DNA of 64,000 nt from a methane-oxidizing endosymbiont of Gigantopelta aegis (GTDB taxonomy: Bacteria > Pseudomonadota > Gammaproteobacteria > Methylococcales > Methylomonadaceae). The translations under genes were made by a program, and so were the position numbers. This document shows positions 35,165 through 45,713 of the stretch, piece after piece; within the stretch, counting starts at the first letter, position 1; each line of letters begins with the position of its first letter. The notes below the pieces were generated by a model. The model worked only from the letters and a program-made list of their open reading frames with translations, was not told the DNA's origin and searched no databases. The stretch is taken from NCBI RefSeq assembly GCF_016097405.1, contig NZ_JAEHGD010000003.1, positions 1 through 64,000 of the forward strand. Direction: 5' to 3'.

Positions 35165-35531
35165 ACAATTTCTGGTCGAGTCTAATATTTTTATTTACCA
35201 CATCAACAATGAGCCGGTTGCCACGCAATTTCTAACAGAGTATTTTTGTCAGTGTTGTATTTCCCAGCTCAGTTTTATTGAAGTATTATCATTCGATTTT
35301 ACTCACGAAGAACGACAAGCAGTGCAAGAATTGTTAGAGGGTTTTGAAATAATCGATACCACAAAAGATATTTCTTTGCAGGCTATTTCTAATCGAGACA
35401 GAAAAAAGATAAAGATAGCAGATAACATTATTGCTTCTACCGCACAAGTTTATTCTCTTACCTTAGTAACCCGTAGTATCAAGGATTTTCAATCATTGGA
35501 TATCAAACTTCTTAATCCATTTGGACAATAA
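35154..35531 (+). CDS. PIN-domain toxin (VapC-like)
   Basis: A 125-aa PIN ribonuclease. Acidic residues are E9 in [13 protein letters not shown]43 in [10 protein letters not shown]90 in [11 protein letters not shown] and D111 in [10 protein letters not shown]. The first acid is normally Asp (L-D-T/S-N); here it is Glu, which may lower activity. VapC toxins cleave tRNA or rRNA; the target here is unknown. It sits immediately 5' of fcl (4-bp gap), so toxin and sugar genes may share transcription. Confidence 0.8.
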   Translation: MNDKQFLVESNIFIYHINNEPVATQFLTEYFCQCCISQLSFIEVLSFDFTHEERQAVQELLEGFEIIDTTKDISLQAISNRDRKKIKIADNIIASTAQVYSLTLVTRSIKDFQSLDIKLLNPFGQ

Positions 35532-36477
35532 GAGCATGGATGATAGAACTAAAATTTTTATCGCTGGCCACAACGGCATGGTTGGCTCAGCCATCATACG
35601 ACAATTGCAAAAAGATGAGCGCAATCAACTGATCACGGCGAGTAGAAAAGAACTGGATTTGACCAATCAACAGCAAGTCAACCAATTTTTTGCCGACAAC
35701 AACATCGATCAAGTGTATCTGGCGGCGGCCAAAGTTGGCGGCATCCACGCCAACAACACCTACCCCGCAGAGTTTATCTATCAAAACCTGATGATAGAAG
35801 CCAATATCATCCATGCCGCTCATCAGAATAATGTTCAAAAGTTACTATTTTTAGGTTCATCCTGTATTTATCCCAAACTGGCTCAACAGCCCATGAAAGA
35901 AGAAGCCTTGCTGACAGGAACACTGGAAAGTACCAATGAACCCTATGCCATTGCCAAAATAGCCGGTATTAAATTGTGCGAAAGCTACAATCGCCAATAT
36001 GGCAGAGATTACCGAAGCATTATGCCCACCAATCTTTACGGCCCAAATGATAATTTTCACCCCGAAAACGCCCATGTTATCCCAGCCTTAATCAGACGCT
36101 TTCATGAAGCCAAAATCAATAATAAACCTCAAGTGACAGCATGGGGGAGTGGCAAACCCATGCGAGAATTTCTCTACGTTGATGATATGGCCGAAGCCGC
36201 TGTTTTTGTGATGAACTTAGATGCTGAAAAGTATAACCAAGAAACCAAGCCGATGCTTTCACATATCAATGTAGGAACAGGAACAGATTGTACGATCAAA
36301 GAACTCGTCGAAACCATTGCAAAAGTGACAGGCTTTCAAGGAGAAATACAGTTTGATACATCCAAACCGGATGGCACACCGAGAAAATTGCTGGATGTCT
36401 CGAAAATTGAAAAGCTTGGTTGGAAAGCGAAGACCAGTTTGGAAGATGGGGTGAACCAGACTTATTCTTGGTTTGTG

Positions 36478-38146
36478 CCGCTAAATGTCAACCAACCTGT
36501 CGCATTTTTTGCAATAATTTACGAAATGAATTTTATTAAGCTGCTTGACATTCTGTTGTGTTGAAATTTTCCTTATCCGGATTAAGATAAACATGGCCAA
36601 TGGGCGTTAAATTTCGTGTTTGTCGTCCATTCCATCGCTCTGGATTGTCTCTTTTTGCTTGCTCGATGACTCGTTTTCTTTTTTCGAGTACGGCGCTGTC
36701 TAAGCCGTTATGGCGTTGGTTGGGTGTTACAAACTTGAGCGCACTGTGTTGATGTTCATTGTTGAACCAACAAACGAAAGCTTCAACCCAGTTCCTGGCT
36801 TCGCTTAATGTTTTAAAAAGGGTTTTCTGGAAAGGTATGATGATATTTGACTGTTTTAAATAACGATTCTGAATAAGGATTATCATTACTGACACGAGGT
36901 CTGCTGAACGACGTGGCAATGTCTAAATCGACCAATTTGGCCCTTAATGTTGCGCCTTTCATCGGACTGCCGTTGTCAGAATGTATCACCAATTGCTTTT
37001 TGTCGATGTTTTCCCGGCGAGCGATATCTTCGATCAAATCAGCAGCGTGTGCGCTTGATTCGGCATCATGAACTTGCCAGCCTACGATTTTCCGACTATA
37101 GATGTCCATCACCATGTAGAGGTAAAAATACTGCCCTTTGACGGGGCTTAATAAATACGTAATATCCCACGAGTAGATTTGATTGGCCTGTGTGGCTTTG
37201 AGTGACTGCGGTTTATTATGCTGACCTGCGGCTCCTTTAGCTCTGTGCTTAAGCTGGTTGTGGGCTTTCATGACACGATAAAAGGTTGATTCTGATGCGA
37301 GATAGCAGCCCAAATCCAATAACCTCGGAACGATTTGATGCGGCGTTAAAGCGCTGTATTCCGGTTTATTAATCACGGTGATGATTTCTTGCTTGATGGC
37401 CTCGGATAATTGATTGTGCACAGGCGCTGTATTGTGCAGTCGTAGGTCTTCTGAGAGTCCTTCTCCCCGGTTCCAACGCTGATAGGTTCGAGCTGATATA
37501 CCCACCAGTTCACAGGCTAATTTCTGCCGCGCTCCATTGTCAACGGCTTCATCAATGAGTGCGCTGTAGTGTTGGCGATCTGAGTAGGCGATTAATCGGC
37601 CGCCTTTTCCCCCAGATCGCTTGGCACTTTTTTTGATAACACCAGTAAAGCCGCTGTTTCTGATAACGCTTTCTCTTTGCGGTTTAGCTCCTTATGCAAA
37701 CGCTTGTTTTCTTGTTTGAGTTTTGTTTGCGCCTGTTTATATACGGATTCTGTTGATTTAGATTCTGACAAAATTCCGCTTTCCAGGTATTTAGATGATG
37801 TAAGTAGATGCCTTGTTCACGACAATAGGCGCTAGCCTGATCATCGGTGAGATGATGACAATGAACAATGGCTTCAAAACGTTCTACTGTATTCCAATCT
37901 TGAGGGCTTTTTTTCTTTTGACATGTTTGACTCTGTTTTTCGAGTTGATTTTTCTTAGCTAACCGAATCCATTTTTGAAGTGTGGAGTAACCCACACCTA
38001 AAGTAACTGCAATTTGCTTTAGCGATTGTTCTGGTCTTCTGGATAATGCTTTTTCTACTGATTGTACTTTAAATTCTTGGCTAAATACGCTCATTTTTGT
38101 CTCCTGATTTAAAATTTCCTAGGCGACAGGTATGTTGACATAGGGG
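36478..38146 (-). mobile_element. IS3-family insertion sequence, copy B
   Basis: It is 1669 bp with ends CCGCTAAATGTCAACC and CATACCTGTCGC...CCCC in transposase orientation, the same as copy A. A 3-bp duplication (GTG) flanks it inside fcl. Opposite orientation to copy A makes the intervening 34 kb invertible by recombination. Confidence 0.93.
36536..38094 (-). pseudogene. IS3-family transposase, frameshifted (copy B)
   Basis: The same product as in copy A, 1559 bp start to stop. It has a T lost in the run near 37770 (LSES becomes CQNLN) and a T gained near 36820, while it lacks the extra G that breaks copy A near 2690. Copies A and B complement each other's defects, so a functional consensus can be read from the two. 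As sequenced, neither is intact. Confidence 0.85.
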
Positions 38147-38284
38147 GTGCAGAACCAGCGAAGTTTTAGAATATCCTGAATGCAAGTTAAAGCCACTAAT
38201 GAGTCTTCCAGGTGCATACGGGGACATAGGAGCGATGTTTCCTCAAGGGACAAGATGTTTTAAAAACGATAGGAATTTAATCTT

Positions 38285-39383
38285 TTGAAAACACCAATTT
38301 ATGTAACAAAATCACTGTTACCTGACCGAAATAAATTTCATAGATATGTTGATCGCATATTGGATTCGGGATGGTTGACTAATCGTGGCGAATGTGTGCG
38401 TGAATTAGAACTAAAGCTACAACATTACCTTGGAGTAAAAAATGTAGTGTTGGTGAGCAATGGAACAATGGCTCTACAGCTAGCGTATAAAGCTTTGAAC
38501 CTTAGTGGAGAAATTATTACTTCGCCATTCACCTTTATTGCCACAGCAAGCTCGGCCAAATGGGAAGGGCTGGATATTCTTTTTCGGATATCAATAAAAA
38601 GACTTTCAATATTCCTCCCGAAAAGATTGAACCACTCATTACAAGGCAAACTAGTGCACTTGTACCTGTGCATGTATTCGGTAATCCATGCGATGTTGAA
38701 GGGATTGAGAAGCTGGCAAAAAAACATGGGCTGAAGGTTATTTATGATGCGGCGCATGCGTTCAGTGTTCAATACAAAGGAGAAAGTATTCTCAACTGGG
38801 GGATATTAGTATTCTCAGTTTCCATGCAACTAAGCTTTTTCATACCATTGAAGGCGGTGCGCTGATCATCAATGATGATACGTTATGTGAAAAAGTGCGT
38901 AAGATGATAAATTTTGGTATTACAGGGCAAGAGAGCATTGAGTGCCTTGGTATCAATGCGAAAATGAATGAGTTTCAGGCAGCAATGGGGTTATGCCTTT
39001 TGGATAATATGAATGAAGAGATTGATAGGCGGACTCTGTTGGCTGCATTGTATGATACGCTTTTGCCGGATAATCTGATTCGCCAGCAATGGGCGGATGA
39101 GGCAATGTCAAACCATGGTTACTACCCTATCGTGTTTGATCGTGTGGAAACACTCAAACAGGTTCAGAAAGCTTTGAATGCCGAGAATATTTTTCCGCGC
39201 CGTTATTTTTATCCGTCATTGGATAGCTTGGATTTTCTTGTAGAAGGGCAATGTACCCCTGTATCGCGTGATATTGCCAGCAGAATTCTCTGTTTGCCGC
39301 TTTATGCTGATCTGGCAATTCGCGATGTCGAGGTTATTTCGGAAATCATCTTGGATGTACAGCAGGGTAAGAGATGCGTTTAG
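38285..39383 (+). pseudogene. DegT/DnrJ/EryC1-family sugar aminotransferase, two frameshifts
   Basis: PLP-dependent aminotransferase adding an amino group to a nucleotide-linked keto-sugar. It starts at TTG 38285 (KTPIYVTKSLLPDRNKFHRY). SNGTMALQLAYKAL, VHVFGNPCDVEGIEKLAKK, IYDAAHAFSV and, in the third frame, SILSFHATKLFHTIEGGAL with the PLP Lys all follow in order. Single-base losses in the T-run near 38580 and the G-run near 38800 break it into three frames. Inserting one T and one G restores about 367 residues. No other 4-keto-sugar supplier than gmd is seen. Confidence 0.85.
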
Positions 39384-40052
39384 CGATTATGCAACCTTAT
39401 TTTTTTCCTTATATTGGTTACTTTCAACTGATTTATGCCGTTGATACTTTTGTGGTTTATGATGATGTGAATTACATAAACAGAGGTTGGATTAATCGGA
39501 ATAATTTACTTGCTAAGGATAAGCCTGAGCTTGTAACGCTACAGTTGATGGGGGCAAGTCAGAACAAATTGATTAATGAAATACATGTAGGTCATAATCG
39601 CTTGAAATTGCTGAAAAATATTTCTCAAAAATACTCAAAAGCACCTTGTTTTCAGCGTGTTTTTCCTGTTATAGAAGATATTATGTGCTACCAAGAGGAT
39701 AATTTGTCGTTATTCCTAGATTACAGTTTGCGGGCAGTTTGTGATTACCTATCAATTCATCCTAAGTGGATGTTATCCTCTTACATTGAGAAAGATAACG
39801 CATTGAAAGGGCAAAATAAGATTTTAAGTATTTGTAAATCATTACATGCTACGCATTACATTAATCCGCCTGGAGGGAGGCACCTTTATGATCATGAATT
39901 GTTCGAGGAGCAAGGTATAAAGCTATCCTTTATTGAAACAGAGTGTTCGCCTTATAAGCAGTTTTCAGGTGATTTTGTTTCTCATTGTCAACGGCCAAAA
40001 TAATTGAGCCAGTTTCGGCCATTAATATTGAGCCACTTTTCCAGAGAAATAG

Positions 40053-40793
40053 TTATTTGTTAAGTTTAGATTTCAGTCGATAACTTTCGCCTCCCAGCAT
40101 AAAAATGTGTGAATGATGGATGAGCCTATCTACAATCGGCACGGCCACATTGTTGTCGAAAAAGAACTCACCCCAATTCGTAAATTCTTTGTTGGTTGTC
40201 AGGATGATTGAGCGGTATTCATAGAGCGCATTGATCAATTGAAACAAGTTGTGCATACCTTGTTTATTCATCGGTAGATAACCGAGCTCATCAATGATCA
40301 ACACATCAAATTTGAGTAGCTGATTGATTTTCTTTTTCAACTCGCCTTTGAGTTCAGCTAATTCCAATATTTCCATAAGAGCCAAAGCCGTGTTGAAGCT
40401 GACTTTATAGCCTGCATCAATCGCTTTAAGCCCCAGACCAATAGCCAGATGCGTTTTACCCACACCTGGCGGCCCGATAAAGACGACGTTATCTCGATTA
40501 TCAATAAAGTTAAAGTCACACAGGCTATTCATTTCACGCTTGCTGATCGTGGTCTGAAAGCGATAGTCAAACTCTTCCAGGCTTTTATGCAAGGGAAAAC
40601 CTGATCGCCGTCTGTTTTGTTCAATACGTTTACTGTTGCGTTGATTTTCTTCATACTCAACCAGACTTTGTGCAAACTGTAGATAAGAACTTTCATTTGC
40701 CTCAGCTTGGCTTAATAACGGCTCAAGATGTTCTGCAATGGCTGACATGCGTAGGCTTCGGAATTTCTGGGTGACCTGATCAATGGATGACAT
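40053..40793 (-). CDS. istB: IS21 helper ATPase IstB
   Basis: ATG 40793 is preceded by AAGGAGAG and gives 246 aa. Walker A GPPGVGKTHLAIGLG and Walker B VLIIDELGYLPM are intact, and the DnaA/DnaC-like AAA+ C-terminal motif (IILTTNKEFTNWGEFF) is present. IstB assembles on target DNA and stimulates the IstA transposase. It is complete, but its partner istA is broken. Confidence 0.93.
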   Translation of the reverse strand: MSSIDQVTQKFRSLRMSAIAEHLEPLLSQAEANESSYLQFAQSLVEYEENQRNSKRIEQNRRRSGFPLHKSLEEFDYRFQTTISKREMNSLCDFNFIDNRDNVVFIGPPGVGKTHLAIGLGLKAIDAGYKVSFNTALALMEILELAELKGELKKKINQLLKFDVLIIDELGYLPMNKQGMHNLFQLINALYEYRSIILTTNKEFTNWGEFFFDNNVAVPIVDRLIHHSHIFMLGGESYRLKSKLNK

Positions 40794-40841
40794 GGCTCTC
40801 TCCTTGACCGCCAGGGTGGCCATTTAGCGCAGCATAATGCG

Positions 40842-42341
40842 CTAATGCACTATTACCCTGATTAACTTGATCCTGTGTGACTTGCTGACTCTGTGAGTCG
40901 TTATTTTCTCTGGGTTTTGTTGGAAAGCCAGCAGACGTTCTCTTAACCCTGTTGCTGTTAAGCGCGGTGTATTGATCAATCGTGATAAATGTTCTGCTTC
41001 AATAGCACCATATTGTTTGCAATACGCGCTGACTATTTGTTTAGCGCCCAAAAGCTGGTCTTTATATATTTTGGGTGAGGTCGTTTTTAAGTAAGGCGCA
41101 TAAAGCCTGAGTCTGCTCTGTGTCACCTAAAATGTGTAAAAGCTCAGCTTCTAAGTCTTTTATCCTCTGGGCTTTATCACGGTAATGATCGGTGTTCTTG
41201 ATGACTTGACCTTTCTCGATGCTGATCAGGTGTTCAGCAATTTTGTTACCTGTTTCTAAATCACTGATGATTAACTGACCTGTTTCGGTTTTGACACCGA
41301 CACGGGCACTTTGATAGGCCATCGGCACGGAGTATTTATTGGATTGCCAAGCGATAAGTCCTGTTTTATCGGCTTTACGTGTAGCGACAGTACTTGCTGA
41401 ATAAGACGCTATACAGGAAGGTGTCAAATAAGGCTGCATATGAGCCTGTTCTGACTGATCATAATATTCTCTGGGTTTTTTACCTGTGCTGCCATGAACA
41501 CGTTGATTAGCGGTATTATCCAACCAGTCAGAAAAATACTGTTCTAATTCATGCCAGCTGGCAAAGCTTTCACCATAGAGCCCATTGTTTTTGGCATACT
41601 TTACACCTGCTTCAACCTTGCCCTTGCTTTCTGGGTCATAGCCTTCACAGGCATGAATACGAAATCCAGCGGCGGTTGCATACTGAAAAAAAGCTGATTA
41701 AGGTTTAATTCCCTGAAGGTTTCACTGATAACCACCAGTTTAGTTTGATCATAAACACATTCCTCAGGCATGCCGCCAAAATAACGGAAGGCGACATCAT
41801 GCTGTTTGATCAACATCTCGGTATTAATCGGCTTATTTGATAAAGATACATGCATTAAACGAGAATAAGACAATACGAAGACCATTAAATAAACGGTGGT
41901 TTCAACACCATTAATCATCACGCCACGCAGTTCACCGCCATCAACCTGACATTGTTCGCCAGGCACCATATCTATGACAGGCTCATAGTAACGGGCTTGC
42001 TTAAAACTGATTTCTTGCTTCAGTGCTTGAATATAGCGTCTGACAGAACGATCTGACACGCTCAGTGTTTCAACCTTGGCCTTCAGTTTACGTAACACTT
42101 TAACCGCTGATAAATCGGGATAGGTTTGCAGCAGTTGAATAATGTAGTCCCGATATTCATCTAGTTTCTTAGTTCTATCGGTATCGGACAATATCTCAGT
42201 AATTTCTGTTTCTGGCATGTTGAGATATTTACTGACGGTATTGCGAGAAACACCCAATTGTTTGGCAATCTTACGCTTCGATAAACCATTGCCTTGATTG
42301 TGTAATGCTTTGATCTGATGAATCACGATCCACTCCTTCAT
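40842..42341 (-). pseudogene. istA: IS21 transposase IstA, frameshifted
   Basis: The N-terminal HTH (LSKRKIAKQLGVSRNTVSKYL) and catalytic core start (GEQCQVDGGELRGVM, VYLMVFVLSYSRLM) read from 42341 to about 41690. The frame then shifts: VHGSTGKKPREYY and EAELLHILGDTEQTQ lie in a second frame (41062-41523), and LSRLINTPRLTATGLRERLL in a third. At least three indels occur, mostly at homopolymers. The element cannot make a full IstA as read. Confidence 0.85.
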
Positions 42342-42529
42342 AACGTTCCCTAGATAAATAGAGGGACTGTTACAGCTTTAATATAAAAAGAAAGTCTGGA
42401 AAAGTGGCTCAATATTAATGGCCAGTTTTGGCTCAGTTTAAATGGCCATTAACACTCATTTGTCAATCATTGATGTCATGATGTTTAACGATCAGGAACA
42501 GTGTCGACAGATGCTTGGGGAGTATTCTC

Positions 42530-43537
42530 TTGTCTGAGAAGAGAACAGAAACGTTTAAGAGAAATGCGTTGCTTGAGGAATTGCTGTATGGACTAAATGG
42601 TGATTTACAGCCATCTGAAAAGAAACTTGTCGAAAAATATGCAGGTCAAACGATGAGCCAGCCGTTAATTTTGGTCATGGGGCCGCTCCGTAGTGGCACA
42701 ACCCTATTTACCCAATGGTTGGCCAATACTGGACTGTTCGCTTATCCAACCAATCTGTTGTCGCGTTTTTATCAAGCTCCGATTCTTGGAGCCAAGATTC
42801 AGTTGTTGTTGACTGATCCACGCTTTAATTTTCGTGATGAGTTGGGTGAGTTCGTACAACAGGCTGAGTACAAGTCAGAAAATGGTAAAACCAAAGGCGT
42901 GCTGGCGCCAAATGAATTTTGGTATTTCTGGCGCAGGTTTTTGGCTGATCCGACGCGTGATGTGTGGTTAAATGATGAATTGAAGCAGAGTATGGATGTG
43001 CAGACCATGAAGGCAGAACTGGTAGGTATGATGGATGTGTTTCAAAAACCGTTTGCCGCAAAAGGGATGCTCTTTAATTATAATATTCCCTTTTTGGATA
43101 CTGTGCTGGATAAGGCCATATTTGTGCAGATCAAACGTGACCCGTTGATGAATATACAATCTGTGTTAGGTGCTAGAGAGCGTCAATTGGGCAGTTGTGA
43201 AGCATGGTATTCGTTTGAGATTCCCGAAAAACAAGAACTGATGAAACTTAGTGCGATTGAACAAGCGGCAGGGCAGGTAGCAAGTATTAATAAAGCCGTA
43301 GAGGAAGGTTTGCAGGGTGTGGCTGAAGACAGAAAGCTTGTCGTGCAATATGAAGATTTTTGTGCGTCACCCGAACATTATTTTAATAAACTGATGAGTT
43401 GTATGTATCAGCAAGGCGTAAAAATAGAAGCTAATTATTTAGGTAGAACTCAATTCTCATGTAAAAATAATTTTCATATGTCAGAATGTGAAGCGAGTTT
43501 GGCAAAAAATATTTACAGAAAAATTTTTATGGGCTGA
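42530..43537 (+). CDS. Sulfotransferase family protein
   Basis: The preferred start is TTG 42530, 7 bases after GGGGAG and overlapping the wbqC stop; in-frame TTG 42515 is an alternative. The roughly 335-aa protein has the 5'-PSB loop LVMGPLRSGTTLFTQWL for PAPS binding and, further on, KAIFVQIKRDPLMNIQSVLG for the 3'-phosphate site (R, S). Sulfotransferases in polysaccharide loci decorate glycans with sulfate; the acceptor here is unknown. It is the first fully intact gene after the IS21 insertion. Confidence 0.85.
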   Translation: MSEKRTETFKRNALLEELLYGLNGDLQPSEKKLVEKYAGQTMSQPLILVMGPLRSGTTLFTQWLANTGLFAYPTNLLSRFYQAPILGAKIQLLLTDPRFNFRDELGEFVQQAEYKSENGKTKGVLAPNEFWYFWRRFLADPTRDVWLNDELKQSMDVQTMKAELVGMMDVFQKPFAAKGMLFNYNIPFLDTVLDKAIFVQIKRDPLMNIQSVLGARERQLGSCEAWYSFEIPEKQELMKLSAIEQAAGQVASINKAVEEGLQGVAEDRKLVVQYEDFCASPEHYFNKLMSCMYQQGVKIEANYLGRTQFSCKNNFHMSECEASLAKNIYRKIFMG

Positions 43538-43912
43538 TAGGAAGATGCATGATTATCAATAAGCTAAAGAAAATAGCAAGAATTTTCTCTGGAGAAAGAA
43601 ATAACTTTGTTGAACAGTACAGAAATTTATTAGTGAGTGAACCATTAGACTCTAAGTTGCACTTTCAGTTTGGTAAAGAAGCCTTGAATCAAGGAAACTA
43701 TCCATTAGCGATAGCCGAATTAAAAACTGCTATCGCGTTGGGGAGATCTGTGTGCACTGTTCAGAAATACCTTGAAAGAGCCCAGAAAAAAGTTCTTCGC
43801 TGTTTTCTTTGGATCATAATACTTATTATCGTTTTAATAGTTTGCGACTTGAAATTGAGAAAATAGTTGGATGCATGGAAAATTATTCAATTTTAGATAT
43901 TGGAGGTGGGGA

Positions 43913-45362
43913 GGGGTATTTAGCATAAGCGCCAACTTAAGCCCCCAACCACTTGATTAAACACGACTTACGCCCAGCTCTCTGCATTGTCGAATCATTC
44001 CCAAAATCGGTTCAGGTAGACTCTGCAACGAACGTTTTCTCGGGCGTTCGCTAACGCTTTTCAAATAATCACGCTGAAAGCGTTCTTGCTTCGGAAAACA
44101 GGCGTTCAATCCTGATTTAATGTCCTCAGCAATCGTTTTATACAAACGCCAGGGTGTCAATGCACGCGGCCCATCCATTTTCGTCAAGGCCTTGGTAAAA
44201 CACCGCTGCGCGATCTTTTCCGTAACCACCGCATACAGAAGTTTGCCCTGTAAATACAATTCGGCCAATTGACTGTCTTTACGGGCACGTAATTGATTGA
44301 TCGCCAACAGGCTTTTCAGCCGTTTGATCACCAATTCCACCTGCCAGCGTACACGATAGAGCGCGGCAGCCGTTTCGGTGCTGAGCAACTCGACCGGCAC
44401 GGACGTTAAAATTAAGACCCATTCACTGAGATAGAGCGTTTTTTCCTGGGCTGTACGTCCTTTCTGCGCTCTGAGTTTCGCTTTACGCCGGGCTTGCGCC
44501 GCTTTTTCGGCAGGTAACGGAACCGCATGTACCGTGCAGGCGATTCGTTTAGTATCATGGCACAAATAAACCGGAATAGCCCCCGCTTGTTTCCCGAGAC
44601 GTTGTAATTTCGTTTCCCAGTCAATTTTTATCATTTTGCCGTGCTCGTCAAGCTCGTATAAATTCATGCTGTGTGCGTTATAGCGCAGCACAATATCGCC
44701 ACCTCGGTCAATAAAAGGCACCAACGACTTCGGTTGATTGTAGCCACGATCAATCAACACGACATCGCCCGATTCCAGCACATAATGGTCAAGGCTTTCG
44801 CCAATCTTGTCCGTACTGACTTCAACCTGGCGCAATGTCAGTGAAATCAAATCTATCGCGATATGTAGCCGATACGTGGTTTCTGTCGCACCGGGTTCCT
44901 GCACGGTCGAGCCATCAATAATAACGAAGCTTAATGAACCACTGTCAACCACCTGATGCAACCCAAATACGCCCGATAGCAAGGATTTTACCCAAGGAAC
45001 GCAGGCCGCCAGTCTTTTTTACCGCCGTATCACTCAGGTAGCCCTGTAAGTGAGCCACCTCGCCGGCGCAACTCCGCAAGGAGAAATCCAGACCACAGTA
45101 GAGCATCACCAACTGTAACAGTTGTAAGGGCGAACGGATCTTGCGCGCACGCGTGAAGGCTTTAAATTCATAGGCTTGTTGTTGATAATCTTCTGGAAGT
45201 TCTTGCACAAATTGTTCAAAACAGTATCTATGTGAGGTGGCTGCTTTTTCATAGGGTTTTCACTTTTGTCGGCAAAAGACTCTATGTGGTGGCCACACCT
45301 TTATTTTTCAACACGTAATCAATGATTTAATGGCTTAAGTTGGCGCTTATGGGGGTATTTAG
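43913..45362 (-). mobile_element. IS4-like insertion sequence, copy 2, with 11-bp duplication
   Basis: The element is 43924-45351 (1428 bp), bounded by CATAAGCGCCAACTTAAGCC and its inverse GGCTTAAGTTGGCGCTTATG, a perfect 20-bp inverted repeat. GGGGTATTTAG is duplicated at 43913-43923 and 45352-45362. It is nearly identical to copy 3, so the insertions are recent. Confidence 0.95.
43957..45208 (-). pseudogene. IS4-family transposase, two frames (copy 2)
   Basis: The C-terminal frame (43957-44982) is open for 341 aa with VIIDGSTVQEPGATETTYRL, VVLIDRGYNQPKSLVPF and YRVRWQVELVIKRLKS. The N-terminal frame (45208 down) ends soon after AVKKTGGL because of an A6 run. With one A fewer the two parts would fuse as AVKRLAACVPWVKSLLSGVF. 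The initiating KKQPPHIDTRFEQ part is further damaged by a lost base near 45221. Confidence 0.85.
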
Positions 45363-45713
45363 CGCAATTCATATCGACAAACAACTATTGTTTAGTTGAG
45401 CCTAACATTAATGGGATATCTGGAGTTGATTTGCCTTTTGAGGATAAGTCATTTGATGTTGTTGTATCATGTCATGTATTAGAACATATTCCAGTTGAAG
45501 ATAGAGATGTATTCTTAGAACAACTTTGTGCCAAGGCAAAAAAATCAGTTGTTTTACTTAATCCATTTCAGGTTGAAGGGGTAAATGAAGTGGAAAGGCT
45601 ACAATTGCACATTGATATTATAGGTGCTTGGTGGGCAAAAGAACATTTAGAATGTTCGTTGCCTTTAGTGGAAGATGTTGAAAAATTCTCAAAACAAAGA
45701 GGCTATAAGTGTG

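Larger units (their letters stand above)
35536..38179 (+). pseudogene. fcl: GDP-L-fucose synthase, interrupted by IS3 copy B
   Basis: Fcl epimerises and reduces GDP-4-keto-6-deoxymannose to GDP-L-fucose. The 5' part (35536-36477) codes for 314 residues: [37 protein letters not shown] and catalytic Y-x3-K in [11 protein letters not shown]. It is broken in the C-terminal WFV. The gene resumes at 38150 as QNQRSFRIS and a stop. GTG is duplicated at 36475-36477 and 38147-38149. Joined, it gives 323 aa, the normal family size. The truncated product loses ten residues and gains an IS-coded tail, so it may keep some activity. Confidence 0.88.
39986..42454 (-). mobile_element. IS21-family insertion sequence
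   Basis: It is 2469 bp. The ends TGTCAACGGCCAAAATAATT and, at the other side, AAATGGCCATTAACA are TG...CA inverted termini, with internal repeats of GAGCC-type near both ends (TGAGCCACTTTTCC and GGAAAAGTGGCTCA). A 5-bp duplication CTCAT flanks it in wbqC. It carries istA and istB on the minus strand. Confidence 0.93.
39374..42537 (+). pseudogene. WbqC-family protein, interrupted by IS21
   Basis: The first part (39374-39985) gives MRLAIMQPYFFPYIGYFQLI, NYINRGWINRN and YKQFSGDFVSH. The gene resumes after the IS at 42460 as LSIIDVMMFNDQEQCRQML and ends LGEYSLV at 42537. CTCAT is duplicated at 39981-39985 and 42455-42459. Joined length is about 230 aa, as expected for WbqC proteins, which occur in O-antigen clusters and are thought to help attach or transfer amino-acid or sugar groups; the reaction is not settled. 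It overlaps the aminotransferase gene by 10 bp. Confidence 0.88.

Noticed and set aside
28339-35531. Prophage or integrative element explaining the toxin-antitoxin island
   Set aside because: No integrase, phage structural gene, relaxase or att-like direct repeat was found at its edges; only IS elements and small repeats.
38199-38288. Short frame after fcl (MSLPGAYGDIGAMFPQGTRC...) overlapping the aminotransferase start
   Set aside because: Protein-like but only 29 codons, no RBS and no recognised family; part of it coincides with the restored fcl tail region. Kept only as a note that something small might be there.
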